This document shows, in pieces, positions 8,707-18,596 of a DNA stretch of 64,000 nt. Each line of letters starts with the position of its first letter. The stretch's first letter is position 1. The position numbers and the translations under genes were made by a program. The stretch is from contig RPFO01000076.1 in the NCBI GenBank assembly GCA_009746045.1, forward strand, positions 2,307,086-2,371,085, given 5' to 3'. The stretch comes from Mesostigma viride (Eukaryota > Streptophyta > Mesostigmatophyceae > Mesostigmatales > Mesostigmataceae). Under the pieces are notes generated by a model that saw only the letters and a list, made by a program, of their open reading frames with translations, had not been told where the DNA came from and made no database searches.

Positions 8707-11217
8707 TCACGGGTGTTGCATCGTCATGCGCTTGCGCAACACTGCGTACTGCGGGGCAGCCTCCCGCGCCTCCTTGGTGAGTGCGTCCGCGGGATTGAGT
8801 TCATCCGCGATGTGCTGGAGACGCGTGACGCAGGAGGCCGCCTCAGCGAGTACGAGGTAATCAACGTCCTGTGACCGCGCATAGGGATTGTCAAGGAAGG
8901 CCAAACAACTTTGTGAGTCAGTGTGCACCGTGCTAGTCCAGTGAAGAGTGAACCCACACGAGCCAAATACCCAACCCAGCAAGTACCGCAGCCACATGCC
9001 ATGTGAGATAGCTGAAACAATGCCCCGGCATTCAGCCGTGTTGCGGCTAGTGGCAATGCGGCTGTGCAGGCGCGAGTACCAATCTAACAACATGCCAGGC
9101 TGGCCCTCATTGCTGATAAAGAACAGTGCCCCCATGCGGGCCCGCACTTGGCTGCCTGTGCGCGTCTCTAGATTAGCATCCGTCACTATCTCGAGGTGCA
9201 CCGGCTGTGAGCAATCGAGCCCACGAAGCACAATGCCGGGCGTCATGGCCAGCTGCCGCCGAACATGAATGGACCCTAGTCCTTCCAGCACATCATCGGG
9301 CAGGCGAGCGAGCACCGCCAAATCAGGTGCCACCGTGTCCGCCAACCACCCGAGCTTGCCCTTAACCGAGGGCCCATGGGTTGCCAACAGCGGGGACGGG
9401 AGGTCGGCCAGCAGGTCAACCACATAGTTGCGGCTATCCTGCATGTGCATGACCCATTCGCCAGAACACGAATCCCGCTGCAACGTAGACTGCACGCCGC
9501 AAAACACCACGGGTTTACCCTCCTCATGATCCACCGCCCTGCCCAGGGGAAACTTAGCCGCCACTGCAGCAAGAAACTGGGTAGCAAATGTGCGAGGTGC
9601 CACCAGCTTGAAGTCATCGCCATGCCACACGAAGAGGGCGGGCTCGCCAGGGACGCCGGTGGGGACCACAAAGAAGTTAGGATCAGCGCGATGGTACGTG
9701 GCCCCTAAGCTCTGCAAGACCTCCTCCGCGGAAATGCGGAAGATGATGGGAGAGCTCTGCAGCCCCTCCACCCCTGTCAACAGCTCGATATACTCGCTGC
9801 CAATGGTGCCATCCTGCCAGACCACCGGGACCTTCACCACGTAGCGGGTGCCTTGCCATGTTTGCTGCGCGACCCCAGCGTCGCTGTGGAGGAATGCCCG
9901 CTGAAAGTCACCGCACCACATCCCGTAGTCCTTGCCCGCGTTCCGCTTGCCCAAGTAGATGACCGTCAGTAGCCGATGCGAAACATGGTTGAGCCCAGGG
10001 GTATAAAGATCCTTGGCGTCCAGCGGGGAGGACCCCTTCGTCTCCGTGACCACGGGCCTAACCCGGAACACCACCGAAGAGTTGGTCTCGTCCGGCTTGT
10101 AGGTGAGCACGAACTTCAACCGCAACCGCGTGGCCCCGGCTGGCACACTCTCCAATCCTCGGTAGACCTCGCGCTCTCGCCACTGCTCCTTGGCTCGAAT
10201 GAACGCGTCGCGCCACAAAGCAAACTTGAGAGGATCTTGACAGTCCAGGACAAGTTGCTCCCACGTCACAGGGCTATCCGCCGCCAGTGAGTGTGAGTGG
10301 AGGCCGAAGCTGCGCGGGTGCCAATCCTGAGGCTGAATGATGGACTGGACGAGCGGCGGTGTGGAAAACGCCGCCATCGGTAAGCGCCGCACGACGCCGG
10401 GCTGCCCTACCACCCCCCCCAATGGAGCGTGGTACTCGCGAAGCGGGATGCTGCCCACCCCCGTGACCGACAGCAAGTCAGCGGACACTGAGAACCCCGG
10501 GTATGATACGAAAGGTTCGCCCAGCAAGGCCACATCCTCGTAGCCATCCACGACGTGAAACGGCGTGTCAATGCCCAACACCGGCAGCACCACCATCCCG
10601 GTAACTTGATATGCCGAAGTGCCTGCAAAGTCGGTCACCGATTTGTACGGCGACTCTAGCACTGGATACAGGGTGGCTGCCCGACGAGAGATAATAGACA
10701 CGGATGCTTGCGTGTCCACAGCCACCAGCTGCCACGGTCGACACGTAGGAAACAAGGCTGACTTAACCGGCCTGACCCCCTGTGAGAGAGTTTTGACCTG
10801 AGCCACCCCTGATGCAGCTTTTGCTTTAAGCGCCTGAGCACGCCACAAGGCCGTGACCGTTGAAGCCAGGGCCCTAGGTGGGCGAGGCGCATGGGCAGGA
10901 CCCTGACCCTCCGGCGAGGCCACGCTAGGCGGGCCTCCCACATTATCCGTGGCTAGCACAGGAGGTGAGTCACTACGTGCACTAGGTCCCGTCAAACCCA
11001 CCCCATCCTCATCCCACCCATCCACGGGGTCATATTGGGGCCCAGGGGAGGGGGGGGGTGTAGCTGTGTCTGCCCCTGGGAGCGACCCGTGGGGTACCAC
11101 CTCAGATGCTACGACAGGCGCATTATCCTTCACTACCCATCCCAGTGCCCTGTTGGCTGCCAGCTCACTCTCCATGCCATCCCCTTGCTTATAGCCTGCC
11201 ACCGATGCCCATGGTAC
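8707..11217 (-). CDS. pol: Protease-like, reverse transcriptase and RNase H polyprotein (outer element)
   Basis: About 831 residues from a GTG-initiated reading at 11202, but the frame is open through the insertion site; in the pre-insertion sequence it continues into 18593-18731, so no separate start is needed. Residues about 155-235 look like a retropepsin: VAVDTQASVSIIS (D163, with Q in place of the usual G) and the ALLG flap-partner motif at 225-228. RT occupies about 310-640, with the first aspartate in WCGDFQRAFLH (D432) and the catalytic pair in VWHGDD (528-530, in place of the Copia YVDD). RNase H runs 668-815 with D675, E724 and D762. The C-terminus NPADALTKEA matches the Copia RNase H end. 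Full-length and undamaged on this side of the insertion. Confidence 0.88.
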   Translation of the reverse strand, partial: VPWASVAGYKQGDGMESELAANRALGWVVKDNAPVVASEVVPHGSLPGADTATPPPSPGPQYDPVDGWDEDGVGLTGPSARSDSPPVLATDNVGGPPSVASPEGQGPAHAPRPPRALASTVTALWRAQALKAKAASGVAQVKTLSQGVRPVKSALFPTCRPWQLVAVDTQASVSIISRRAATLYPVLESPYKSVTDFAGTSAYQVTGMVVLPVLGIDTPFHVVDGYEDVALLGEPFVSYPGFSVSADLLSVTGVGSIPLREYHAPLGGVVGQPGVVRRLPMAAFSTPPLVQSIIQPQDWHPRSFGLHSHSLAADSPVTWEQLVLDCQDPLKFALWRDAFIRAKEQWREREVYRGLESVPAGATRLRLKFVLTYKPDETNSSVVFRVRPVVTETKGSSPLDAKDLYTPGLNHVSHRLLTVIYLGKRNAGKDYGMWCGDFQRAFLHSDAGVAQQTWQGTRYVVKVPVVWQDGTIGSEYIELLTGVEGLQSSPIIFRISAEEVLQSLGATYHRADPNFFVVPTGVPGEPALFVWHGDDFKLVAPRTFATQFLAAVAAKFPLGRAVDHEEGKPVVFCGVQSTLQRDSCSGEWVMHMQDSRNYVVDLLADLPSPLLATHGPSVKGKLGWLADTVAPDLAVLARLPDDVLEGLGSIHVRRQLAMTPGIVLRGLDCSQPVHLEIVTDANLETRTGSQVRARMGALFFISNEGQPGMLLDWYSRLHSRIATSRNTAECRGIVSAISHGMWLRYLLGWVFGSCGFTLHWTSTVHTDSQSCLAFLDNPYARSQDVDYLVLAEAASCVTRLQHIADELNPADALTKEAREAAPQYAVLRKRMTMQHP
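11214..11217. repeat. Target duplication GTAC of the inner Gypsy element
   Basis: GTAC before 11218 is repeated at 18593-18596 after the right LTR. Joining the flanks at one GTAC makes the outer pol frame continuous (…VFVTV-PWASVAGYKQ…). Confidence 0.75.
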
Positions 11218-11623
11218 TGTTACGCCGCGGATATCTACCTCCGCCTCTACCTCTAATGGGCCTGATACTACCTAAACTGGTCAGGCCTCCTCTACTCAAA
11301 CCTCTGGCGAAAGACGAACGTGACGGAGCTGATCTCAATGCATTAACGTATGTGTTACTATAATACGCCATACAACCATTTACCAAAACCCGTTTACTCC
11401 AGGAATAGAGGAAGGAAACACAACTACACTGCCGTGACCCAATCCTATATGTGTTAATTCATTTAACACACGCCGAGTGCACACACAAGGGGTAGAACGC
11501 GCATAAATGGTCACCAACGGTCCAACACGCTCGGGCCGACATGGCCCTCGCCTACAGATGCACGCTGGTCCACTACATCTACTGATGCACGCTGGTCCAC
11601 TACATTCTACCACAGGATCAGGA
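11218..11623 (-). repeat. Truncated 3' LTR of the inner Gypsy element
   Basis: 406 bp matching 18133-18540; lacks the first part of the LTR (transcript sense). The matching sequence includes two tandem GATGCACGCTGGTCCACTAC units. Confidence 0.85.
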
Positions 11624-13457
11624 GCATTGTCCTAGAGATATACTCAATTGGCTGTAAGCCCTGACCCTGATCCTGGAGAAGGACGCCACCTATAGCTACC
11701 TTACTAGCATCTGTAGCCACAACAAAGGGTTTAGTAGTATCCGGTAGGATGAGTACAGGAGGGGAAAGGAGTAGGGATTTTAGGCACTGAAAAGCCGACT
11801 GACATTCACTACTCCAAACAAAGGGGATATCCTTCTTTAATAAATGATTAACAGGGGCTGCTATAGTTGCGAAACGCGGGATAAAACGCCTATAGTAAGA
11901 AGCAATTCCGAGAAAACTACGTACACCTTTAACGTCGGTAGGGGTAGGCCATTCCTGAATTGACTTAGTTTTATCCGGGTCGGTAGCGACCCCGGCATCT
12001 GACAGAACGTGCCCTAAAAATGGGACACTCCTACCCGAACGAACTTTAGCACGGCGCGCCCACAAAGAATTTTCAGCCATTATTTCTAATACTTTCTTTA
12101 AATCACGTAGGTGCGTTTCAAAATCAGGATAGTAAATAAGAATATCATCTAAGTACGCTTGAGCACAAGAACGGTCATGCTCAGATAAAGAAACAGAGGA
12201 GAAGGAAGGATCCTTTAAATCAGAGGACACCTGAGGAAGGTGAGAATTTCCCATAACAGGTCTAAGCACTTCATTCATTAACATTTGAAAAGAGGCAGGC
12301 GAGTTACAGAGTCCCATAGCCGCTACTCTAAACTGGTAATGACCAAAAGGGGTAGCAAAGGCGGTTTTATGGCAATCCTCAGGAGCTATCCGCAACTGCC
12401 AAAAACCATCCGCACAATCCAGTACTGTGAAACAAGTGGAACCTTTAACCTTATTAAATATATCATCAATACGAGGTAGAGGGTATTTAGACTTCACAGT
12501 AATATCATTCAACTTCCTATAATCAGTAACTAGGCGAAACTTGCCATTTGGCTTAGGAACTAACAGGACACCAGCTGAGTAGGGAGAGTTACTAGGCTCT
12601 ATCAATCCTGCTTCTAATAATGACACTAAAATCTGTTTTAGTTCCTTTAACTCGGTGGGGCCCATTCTATACATCGGAGAGTGCGTAGGAACTGCACCGT
12701 CCTTGATAACTACACGGTGTAAAACAGAACGAGGAGGAGGATAAGAAGGAGTCTTTTCTTCAAAGACTTTTGAGGAATCTATCACGGCCATGTATCTTAC
12801 TATTTCATTTTCAGTAAATCCCACTCCTATTGTATCCACTGTGTTTATATCTATATCCACACTATTATTAGTGATAGGTATCTCCTGTACTTCTAACTGA
12901 AGGAACATACATAATAAATATCCATATTTCTTTAATTCAGAACGCAACTCATCATTGGACATTAATACTTCAGGTATAGGTCTTACAGGAGGATCAACAG
13001 GTGCAGGAGGAGTAATATCTACCAAGGATAAATTTTCCAATCTATAATGACGTTCCGGTACCCAGTAAGAGCTATCTGGAAACCAAATGACCATGGTATC
13101 ATAATTAATAGTAATCTTATTATCCTGGTGCCAATCTAATCCTAGTAATACATCAGCGGTAGTGATAGGGCCTATAGTGGCCGTCAGGTTGACAGTACGT
13201 CCTTGTATGACGAGGGGAAGGGACACCGTACCCGGGGAATGACTGGTGCGACCATCAGCATAATGAACAGTGACAGCTTTGGTGTGAGTGGTAGGGACTA
13301 GTCCTAAACGCCTAACTAGGGCCTCGCTCACGAAGGAGCTAGCCGCACCGCTATCTACCAACACAGAGACATTCAAGAGTTCATCAGCATGCAAGAAGGG
13401 GTCTACAACAGTGTGAGGGACGGTTAAACCACCATTCAAGAACATAAGAGGACGCAC
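11607..13457 (-). CDS. pol: Gypsy protease-reverse transcriptase, truncated in RNase H
   Basis: 616 codons. Protease: LVDSGAASSFVSE (D35) and ADVLLGLDW (101-109). RT: GLIEPSNSPYSAGVLLVPK, LVTDYRKLN, catalytic D347 in VLDCADGFWQLRIA and YLDD at 435-438, then FLGHVLS and the thumb WPTPTDVKGVRSFLGIASY. RNase H begins (FVVATDASKVAIGGVLLQD) but after EYISRTM the frame runs into LTR sequence and stops, so the RNase H core and the integrase are absent. There is an unusual 25-30 residue Ser-rich insertion (about 404-431) just before the YLDD box. The frame differs from gag, which ends at 13571, so a frameshift would be needed for expression. Confidence 0.9.
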   Translation of the reverse strand: MRPLMFLNGGLTVPHTVVDPFLHADELLNVSVLVDSGAASSFVSEALVRRLGLVPTTHTKAVTVHYADGRTSHSPGTVSLPLVIQGRTVNLTATIGPITTADVLLGLDWHQDNKITINYDTMVIWFPDSSYWVPERHYRLENLSLVDITPPAPVDPPVRPIPEVLMSNDELRSELKKYGYLLCMFLQLEVQEIPITNNSVDIDINTVDTIGVGFTENEIVRYMAVIDSSKVFEEKTPSYPPPRSVLHRVVIKDGAVPTHSPMYRMGPTELKELKQILVSLLEAGLIEPSNSPYSAGVLLVPKPNGKFRLVTDYRKLNDITVKSKYPLPRIDDIFNKVKGSTCFTVLDCADGFWQLRIAPEDCHKTAFATPFGHYQFRVAAMGLCNSPASFQMLMNEVLRPVMGNSHLPQVSSDLKDPSFSSVSLSEHDRSCAQAYLDDILIYYPDFETHLRDLKKVLEIMAENSLWARRAKVRSGRSVPFLGHVLSDAGVATDPDKTKSIQEWPTPTDVKGVRSFLGIASYYRRFIPRFATIAAPVNHLLKKDIPFVWSSECQSAFQCLKSLLLSPPVLILPDTTKPFVVATDASKVAIGGVLLQDQGQGLQPIEYISRTMLLILW

Positions 13458-13570
13458 ACGTAGTGGTAGGGAAGATTCAGCTCCTACAGAGGTTATAAAA
13501 ACAGGCAGGCAAAAATTTTTATCTGGGGTACTATCTAAGGACCTGTCCAGGTTACCCCCGGCTGACAGGC

Positions 13571-15002
13571 CTACTGTTCCCCCTCCCCCCCCAAATCCAT
13601 ATGAACTAACCCCGAAGAAGACCCTGGCGAAAAAGCCACTGCTGGAGGGTCACGAGGGAGCGAAGAGGGTGCGGGAGCCTGATTATCATAGGGGAACCCT
13701 GGGGGTCCTGCCTGCACAGCATTCAGCCTACTAGGGGTAGCTGAGGGAATGCGTCCTGAAGTAGGACGAATAGGAGCACGCTGAGGGGTACGAGGAGGGC
13801 GAGCGTCGGGATGAGGGGGAGCACCCGAAAGGAACTTGGGGCACTCACGTTTAAGATGACCTACTTCCTTACAATGATAGCATGTGATATGAGAGACATC
13901 AAGGGCTGAGAGGTCAGTAACACAGATATCTAATTCTTCTACATAGGAGTTCTCCTCCTCAGGGGTAAGGATAATATTATTAATACGGGAACGGGTAGGA
14001 AGAGAAGGGGTGGTGAAGAAATCTGCTACACGCAAGAGATGCTGGCGCACATGCTTGAGGAGCAGATCAGTAAAACGGTAGGCAGAGAACTGGCGCTTGA
14101 CTTCACGTAATAAAGGTCTACTGAGGCCTTGGAGGAAGCGAGCACGTACTTCTGCACCCGACAAATCCCTAATTCGTACCATCTGAGCATCAAACTCTTT
14201 CATATACTCCTTAAATGATTTAGTACCCTGCTGCAAGGTACCAAAGGCTAATCTATCCTGCCAATCTGAATCAGGAGGGACTAAATGGTTCTCTAAACGC
14301 TTAAACAATTCTGCTACAGAGTTAGGGTAGGCATGAGAGGCCAAAGACTCACACTGAATGAGGTTAGCAAGCTCAGGAGTAATGCAGGTTGTAAGATAGT
14401 GAGGAACTAATACAGCATCAGAGAGACGCCATCTATTATGATTCTGCCACGACTCTGTGTTCTGGGTAAGCAACATAATAAAGGTGAAAAACTGTTGAGG
14501 GGTAGACTTGACATCCAGCTTGGGAAGGTTAGCAAAGAGGGGAAGAGCAGGAGGCTTAGGGGGATTAGAAGAGTCAGTTTTTCCCATAGGGCCACTATCT
14601 TCCACTGCTATATAAGCGGGATAGAAGGAAGGAAGAGGAAAAGTCTTGGGTAGGGGTCTAGAAGGGGCCACCGTTTCAGGCTGGTGCCCATAAGAAAAGG
14701 GGACAGTATATTGCTCACGAAGAGAGGAGTAGGCAAAATGATCATAATTTCTATCATCTAGGGGCATGGTGCTGAAATCACTGTTAACTTCTAAATCAGC
14801 CACACGGGTAGGGACCTGGGCTGCCTCATAGGCCGTCTCAGGGTAGGACCAGGAAGCAGGTGGGTAAAAGGGAACTGCACTAGGGCGCCCAGAAGGGCCG
14901 ACAGGGGCAGAGGCACGACCCGTATTAAACGCAGGCATGGAAGGCACAGGGTGGGAAGGAGGCCTAGCAACATTGTTGGTTAGTGAGGACCTAATCCACT
15001 CA
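13571..15002 (-). pseudogene. gag: Gypsy gag, main C-terminal part
   Basis: About 475 codons open from the insertion junction; an initiator need not exist since the N-terminal part lies at 16711-17070. A Pro/Ser/Tyr-rich N-terminal region is followed by a retrotran_gag capsid domain (LPKLDVKSTPQQFFTFIMLL; LAFGTLQQGTKSFKEYMKEF; VRARFLQGLSRPLLREVKRQ) and a single CX2CX4HX4C zinc knuckle (CYHCKEVGHLKREC), then a Pro/Arg-rich tail. It is separated from its N-terminus by the 1.7-kb insertion, and the two parts are also out of frame by one base, so it is not expressed as one protein. Confidence 0.75.
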
Positions 15003-16721
15003 CGGTCCTAAATTTAGGACTTTGTCCTAAATTGTCCTAGAGGTCACTATAACCGAGGTACCGGGGGGGGGGGTCACTATATGGACCGTACCCCATGTGG
15101 ACCGTACCCGGCATGATGTACCCGACCCGTGGTACCGGCACATGGTACCCGGATTCCGTACCCGGGTACCGGGTATAATGGCGGGAAAGTAGGTACCTCG
15201 ACCAAAAATATAACCGATTTTGGAGCGAAAAAGTGGGTGCGGGAATGATCTGAGGTGGATATGGCGACCTGACAATCGTGGCCGGCGTTTTCACGTGCGT
15301 TTATCATTTCGGGCGCCCAGTAGCAAAAACGAAAGGTCGTTAGTTATGCTTAAAGGCTGTGAAATTTTCTGCGCAAGTTTTTATGTGTAGCGCTGTAGCA
15401 CAGCGGCACAACACAAATGGGTCGCAGATCGCCTGCTCGCGGAGGGTCGATTTTGGCACAAACATGTTAGTGTATTAGCAATGGTGGTGCGAATCAAGCC
15501 AGGAAATTTTTGTGGACGATTTTGATTATAGTCTGGAGTTTATAAACGGAGTATTTGACATGGGAGCGCCTGGGCCGTGATATTCTTGCCCGATTTGCAT
15601 TGTCGACCATGTTTTAGGGACGTTCAGGCTGGGCAGCGAGCGCACCTTATAGGTCTTCACTTTCGGTATTTCTTGGACCTAGAACGCAGCACAAGCGTGG
15701 TTTATATCATTTTCGAACCGGTTGGCCAGCTTTGGTGCGCTCAGCTCTCGGAAAGCTGACCTCGCTGCGGATTTCAGCGACTTTTTTGCAACCATCTGGA
15801 ATGAGGCGACGTAAGTAGCAGGTACGTGCCGGGGTGCCCTAGATCATGAGTGTAACTGGCAACGCTGTCGTGGTGTTTTGAGTCAGTAAGCTATGCCTAA
15901 AAAGAGGGGACGCTCTCTGTGCACATAACTGTCACACATAGTTGGTTTACGTCATACAATTTTTTACGTCTCTATCTTCGTCGTCCGCTGCAGCTAAAAC
16001 ACACATGCGTAAGCGCAGTTTTACTCATGTGTTAGTTATAAACCATGGTCCTATGGCCTGCAGTCGTTCAGGGTGTTCTCAGACAGTATATACAGTATGG
16101 TTTACGTGTTACATGCAGCCTGAATTCGCTCACAAAGCGTTGCATGTTAGCACAACGTTGTTCTGTAACTTGATTTGGCTGCATTCATAAGTTAGTTGCA
16201 ATGCAAATGCAATGTTTTTTCATCGCTGGGTGGTGGCCAGCATGTCCGTGATGTCAAAGAAGGTTTGGCATATGCTTAGAGAAAGTTTACCGCAAGGGGT
16301 GGGCCATCTTCAATCCGGGCAACCTCAGCAACCATGCAACCGTATATTGCATTACCTGCACCATCTGTGACACCCTTAAGCACGCGTATATAGAGAGGCA
16401 GCCACAGCAGGGTATGGCCTTGTTATACGCTGCCCCGCCATCCCAAGGCCTCGTAGGGTCCCCTAGCGCTTGTAAGATGCTCAAGGGACCGTGTGGATAG
16501 CATGGTCATGCGTTGACACTAATTGGTCCTATTGGTCCTAAATTCTCATTTTGACCAAATTCGCGGTTTGAGGCCTGCCATGGGCCAGGGTCCATTCAGG
16601 CACTAAATGTAATTATTTGAACCCAGGTTTTTGATAGAAACTAAAAAAGTGTGTTATCTGTCATGGGCACGAATGCCAGGGTCAAATTTTAATGTTTGCA
16701 TGTATATTTTTTAATTCCAAG
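15003..16721. mobile_element. 1.7-kb insertion in Gypsy gag with 21-bp direct-repeat borders
   Basis: Identical 21-bp repeats, starting CGGTCCTAAATTTAGG, sit at 15003-15023 and 16722-16742 and contain the perfect palindrome GTCCTAAATTTAGGAC. Gag-like sequence lies on both outer sides. The insert has no recognisable coding region. It contains further GTCCTAAA copies near both ends (about 15024-15040; about 16527-16545) and a cluster of GGTACC/GTACCCGGGTAC palindromes at 15055-15205. A long target duplication would suit a LINE-type or other target-primed insertion, but no poly(A) or RT is visible; a DNA element with palindromic ends is the alternative. Confidence 0.6.
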
Positions 16722-17070
16722 CGGTCCTAAATTTAGGACTTTTTCTGGGAAAACTAACACTGGGGGGTTGAGCCAAGGTTGCAGGAGGGGCAGGGGCCTG
16801 GTTCAAGGTAAGGGAAGGGTCATCACTAAATCTGACTTGCATACGTTGTTCATAGGTAGGAGGGGTAAGTGAGGGACGACGGCGACCACCAGCAACAGGA
16901 GAAGGAGGTGAGGTACGAAGATTACCTTGAGGAGTGAGATGGTGTACCGTTTCCAAGGAGTCCCGTCGGTTACCACGAGTGTTGTTATTGTTAATATTAT
17001 TATTATTAGTATTATTCATAGTAGGAGTATTGGTAGGTATAGGCGACATGTTACCACCCACTGGATCCAT
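16711..17070 (-). pseudogene. Gypsy gag, N-terminal part
   Basis: 119 codons from ATG at 17070 (MDPVGGNMSPIPTNTPTM, an Asn/Thr-rich start, then Pro/Arg-rich) reading into the 21-bp border repeat, where a short foreign tail (AWN) precedes a stop. The natural reading is the N-terminal arm of gag cut off by the insertion. Confidence 0.6.
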
Positions 17071-17194
17071 TTTTAATTAAATAAATGATTAGAAATCTAA
17101 CTGAAAGCAACAAAGATAAAGGACAAGGCCTAATTTAAGGCAAGGAAAGAAAAGAAAAAGTTTTTAAGGGCTTAAAAGAAGGAAACAATTTAAC

Positions 17195-17587
17195 TCAATC
17201 CTTTTTAACAACAGTAATGGATAGGGAACCGAATTCTAAGGTGAGAGGAGTATCTAAGCTAGATGAGGATGCAGCCCGCTTAGGGGGAGACGAAGGAGGG
17301 GTAGCAAAATCTAGAGCTTCTACAGGAGGGCGACCATGAAGAGTAGGGCGTACGTGCAGGCCTAAATCTGATTGGCTATGATCTATAAGGAACTGCTGAG
17401 CTTCTTCGAAGGTCATAAATTTCTTATACCTAATTACGTTGTATACACGGTTCTGGACAATCTTCCTAGCGTCGGACCAAGAAAGGAAAATGGAGGACCA
17501 TTGAGGCGTAATCACTACGTAATATTTAGCTAGACTATTATCACTAGAAGAATGGGAAGGAGCAGTAAAAGATCGCCGCTGGCTCAT
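17195..17587 (-). CDS. Small ORF with RNase H1 hybrid-binding/viroplasmin-like domain
   Basis: 130 codons upstream of gag in the Gypsy leader. Residues about 21-68 (KYYVVITPQWSSIFLSW, ... RYKKFMTFEEAQQFL) fit the pattern of the N-terminal hybrid-binding domain of eukaryotic RNase H1, also known as the caulimovirus viroplasmin domain: YYVV near the start, IF..W, V....Y..I.YK.F.T.EEA..FL. The remainder is Ser/Pro-rich without a recognisable fold. In known families the domain binds RNA/DNA hybrids or double-stranded RNA, so a role in element RNA handling is an inference. The start ATG at 17587 overlaps the end of another small ORF (17584-17787). Confidence 0.65.
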   Translation of the reverse strand: MSQRRSFTAPSHSSSDNSLAKYYVVITPQWSSIFLSWSDARKIVQNRVYNVIRYKKFMTFEEAQQFLIDHSQSDLGLHVRPTLHGRPPVEALDFATPPSSPPKRAASSSSLDTPLTLEFGSLSITVVKKD

Positions 17588-17599
17588 GGTAACGCACCT

Positions 17600-18132
17600 T
17601 GTTCTTGAGTAGTCACGATAGGAGTGGAAGGGGTAGGAGTCGACTTAGCTGGGTTATCTGGATCACCGAAATGACGAGGGCGACAACGGTCCAGCGCTCG
17701 TAGTCCTAAAGTCAGCGACCCAGTGAATTTCTGCGAGTGCGGCCGTCTAATGAGCAGCAACACGAAGGAAAAGGTGGATCCTACCAAGACGCTAATCGTC
17801 TCACTAACACCGAAACGAAACCATCACCTATCTAAGACATCACCTATCTCCGACATCACCTATCTAAGACAGTAAGCAACCGTAAGCAGGAAAACAAGGC
17901 GAAGGACAGGCTAACTACGAAAGGGTTTATCCGCTGCGAGCAGGTCTAGCATCTAGGTAGAGCGTGTCCCGAAACGGGCAGCACTACTCTCCTAGCTTGA
18001 AGGCGACCCGCCCATTACCTATCAAGGACGTGTCGGCTTCGTATTCCTGGACGCGGAAGGGGTCTTGAAAAGGCGTATGTGGCAAGGGATCGTCGTCTCG
18101 TTCTCTACCTACTGAAGTTCCTCCGGAACCAT
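17600..18132 (-). other. Gypsy leader region
   Basis: Between the 5' LTR and the small ORF. It contains a 17-bp unit ACATCACCTATCTAAG repeated three times at 17821-17870 and a probable primer site TGGTTCCGGAGG (minus strand, complement of 18120-18131) one base after the LTR. A short Pro/Asp-rich ORF runs from the LTR to 17984 without a recognisable domain. Confidence 0.55.
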
Positions 18133-18592
18133 TGTTACGCCGCGGATATCTACCTCCGCCTCTACCTCTAATGGGCCTGATACTACCTAAACTGGTCAGG
18201 CCTCCTCTACTCAAACCTCTGGCGAAAGACGAACGTGACGGAGCTGATCTCAATGCATTAACGTATGTGTTACTATAATACGCCATACAACCATTTACCA
18301 AAACCCGTTTACTCCAGGAATAGAGGAAGGAAACACAACTACACTGCCGTGACCCAAGCCTATATGTGTTAATTCATTTAACACACGCCGAGTGCACACA
18401 CAAGGGGTAGAACGCGCATAAATGGTCACCAACGGTCCAACACGCTCGATCGGGCCGACATGGCCCTCGCCTACAGATGCACGCTGGTCCACTACATCTA
18501 CTGATGCACGCTGGTCCACTACATTCTACCACAGGATCAGGACCACTAGTAAAGTACGCGGCGCGGCGCCCAACGGCACCCAATGTACCACA
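18133..18592 (-). repeat. 5' LTR of the inner Gypsy element (complete)
   Basis: 460 bp, TGTGGTAC...GCGTAACA in the minus direction (TG...CA ends), followed outward by GTAC at 18593-18596. The tandem GATGCACGCTGGTCCACTAC duplication is shared with the truncated copy. Confidence 0.85.
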
Positions 18593-18596
18593 GTAC

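Larger units (their letters stand above)
11218..18592 (-). mobile_element. Inner Gypsy (Ty3-type) element, defective, nested in the Copia-like element
   Basis: Minus-strand element with a complete 460-bp 5' LTR at the right (18133-18592) and a truncated 3' LTR at the left (11218-11623). Order in the minus direction: LTR, primer site, small ORF with a viroplasmin/HBD domain, gag (interrupted), protease-RT and a cut-off RNase H. RNase H beyond its first motif, the integrase and the first 53-54 bp of the 3' LTR are missing in one deletion that joins pol to LTR at about 11624. It cannot transpose autonomously. Confidence 0.88.

Noticed and set aside
11607..18592. An integrated DNA virus or caulimovirid, suggested by the viroplasmin-like domain
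   Set aside because: LTRs, primer site, target duplication and Ty3-type gag/pol order show an LTR retrotransposon; no movement or coat protein is seen.
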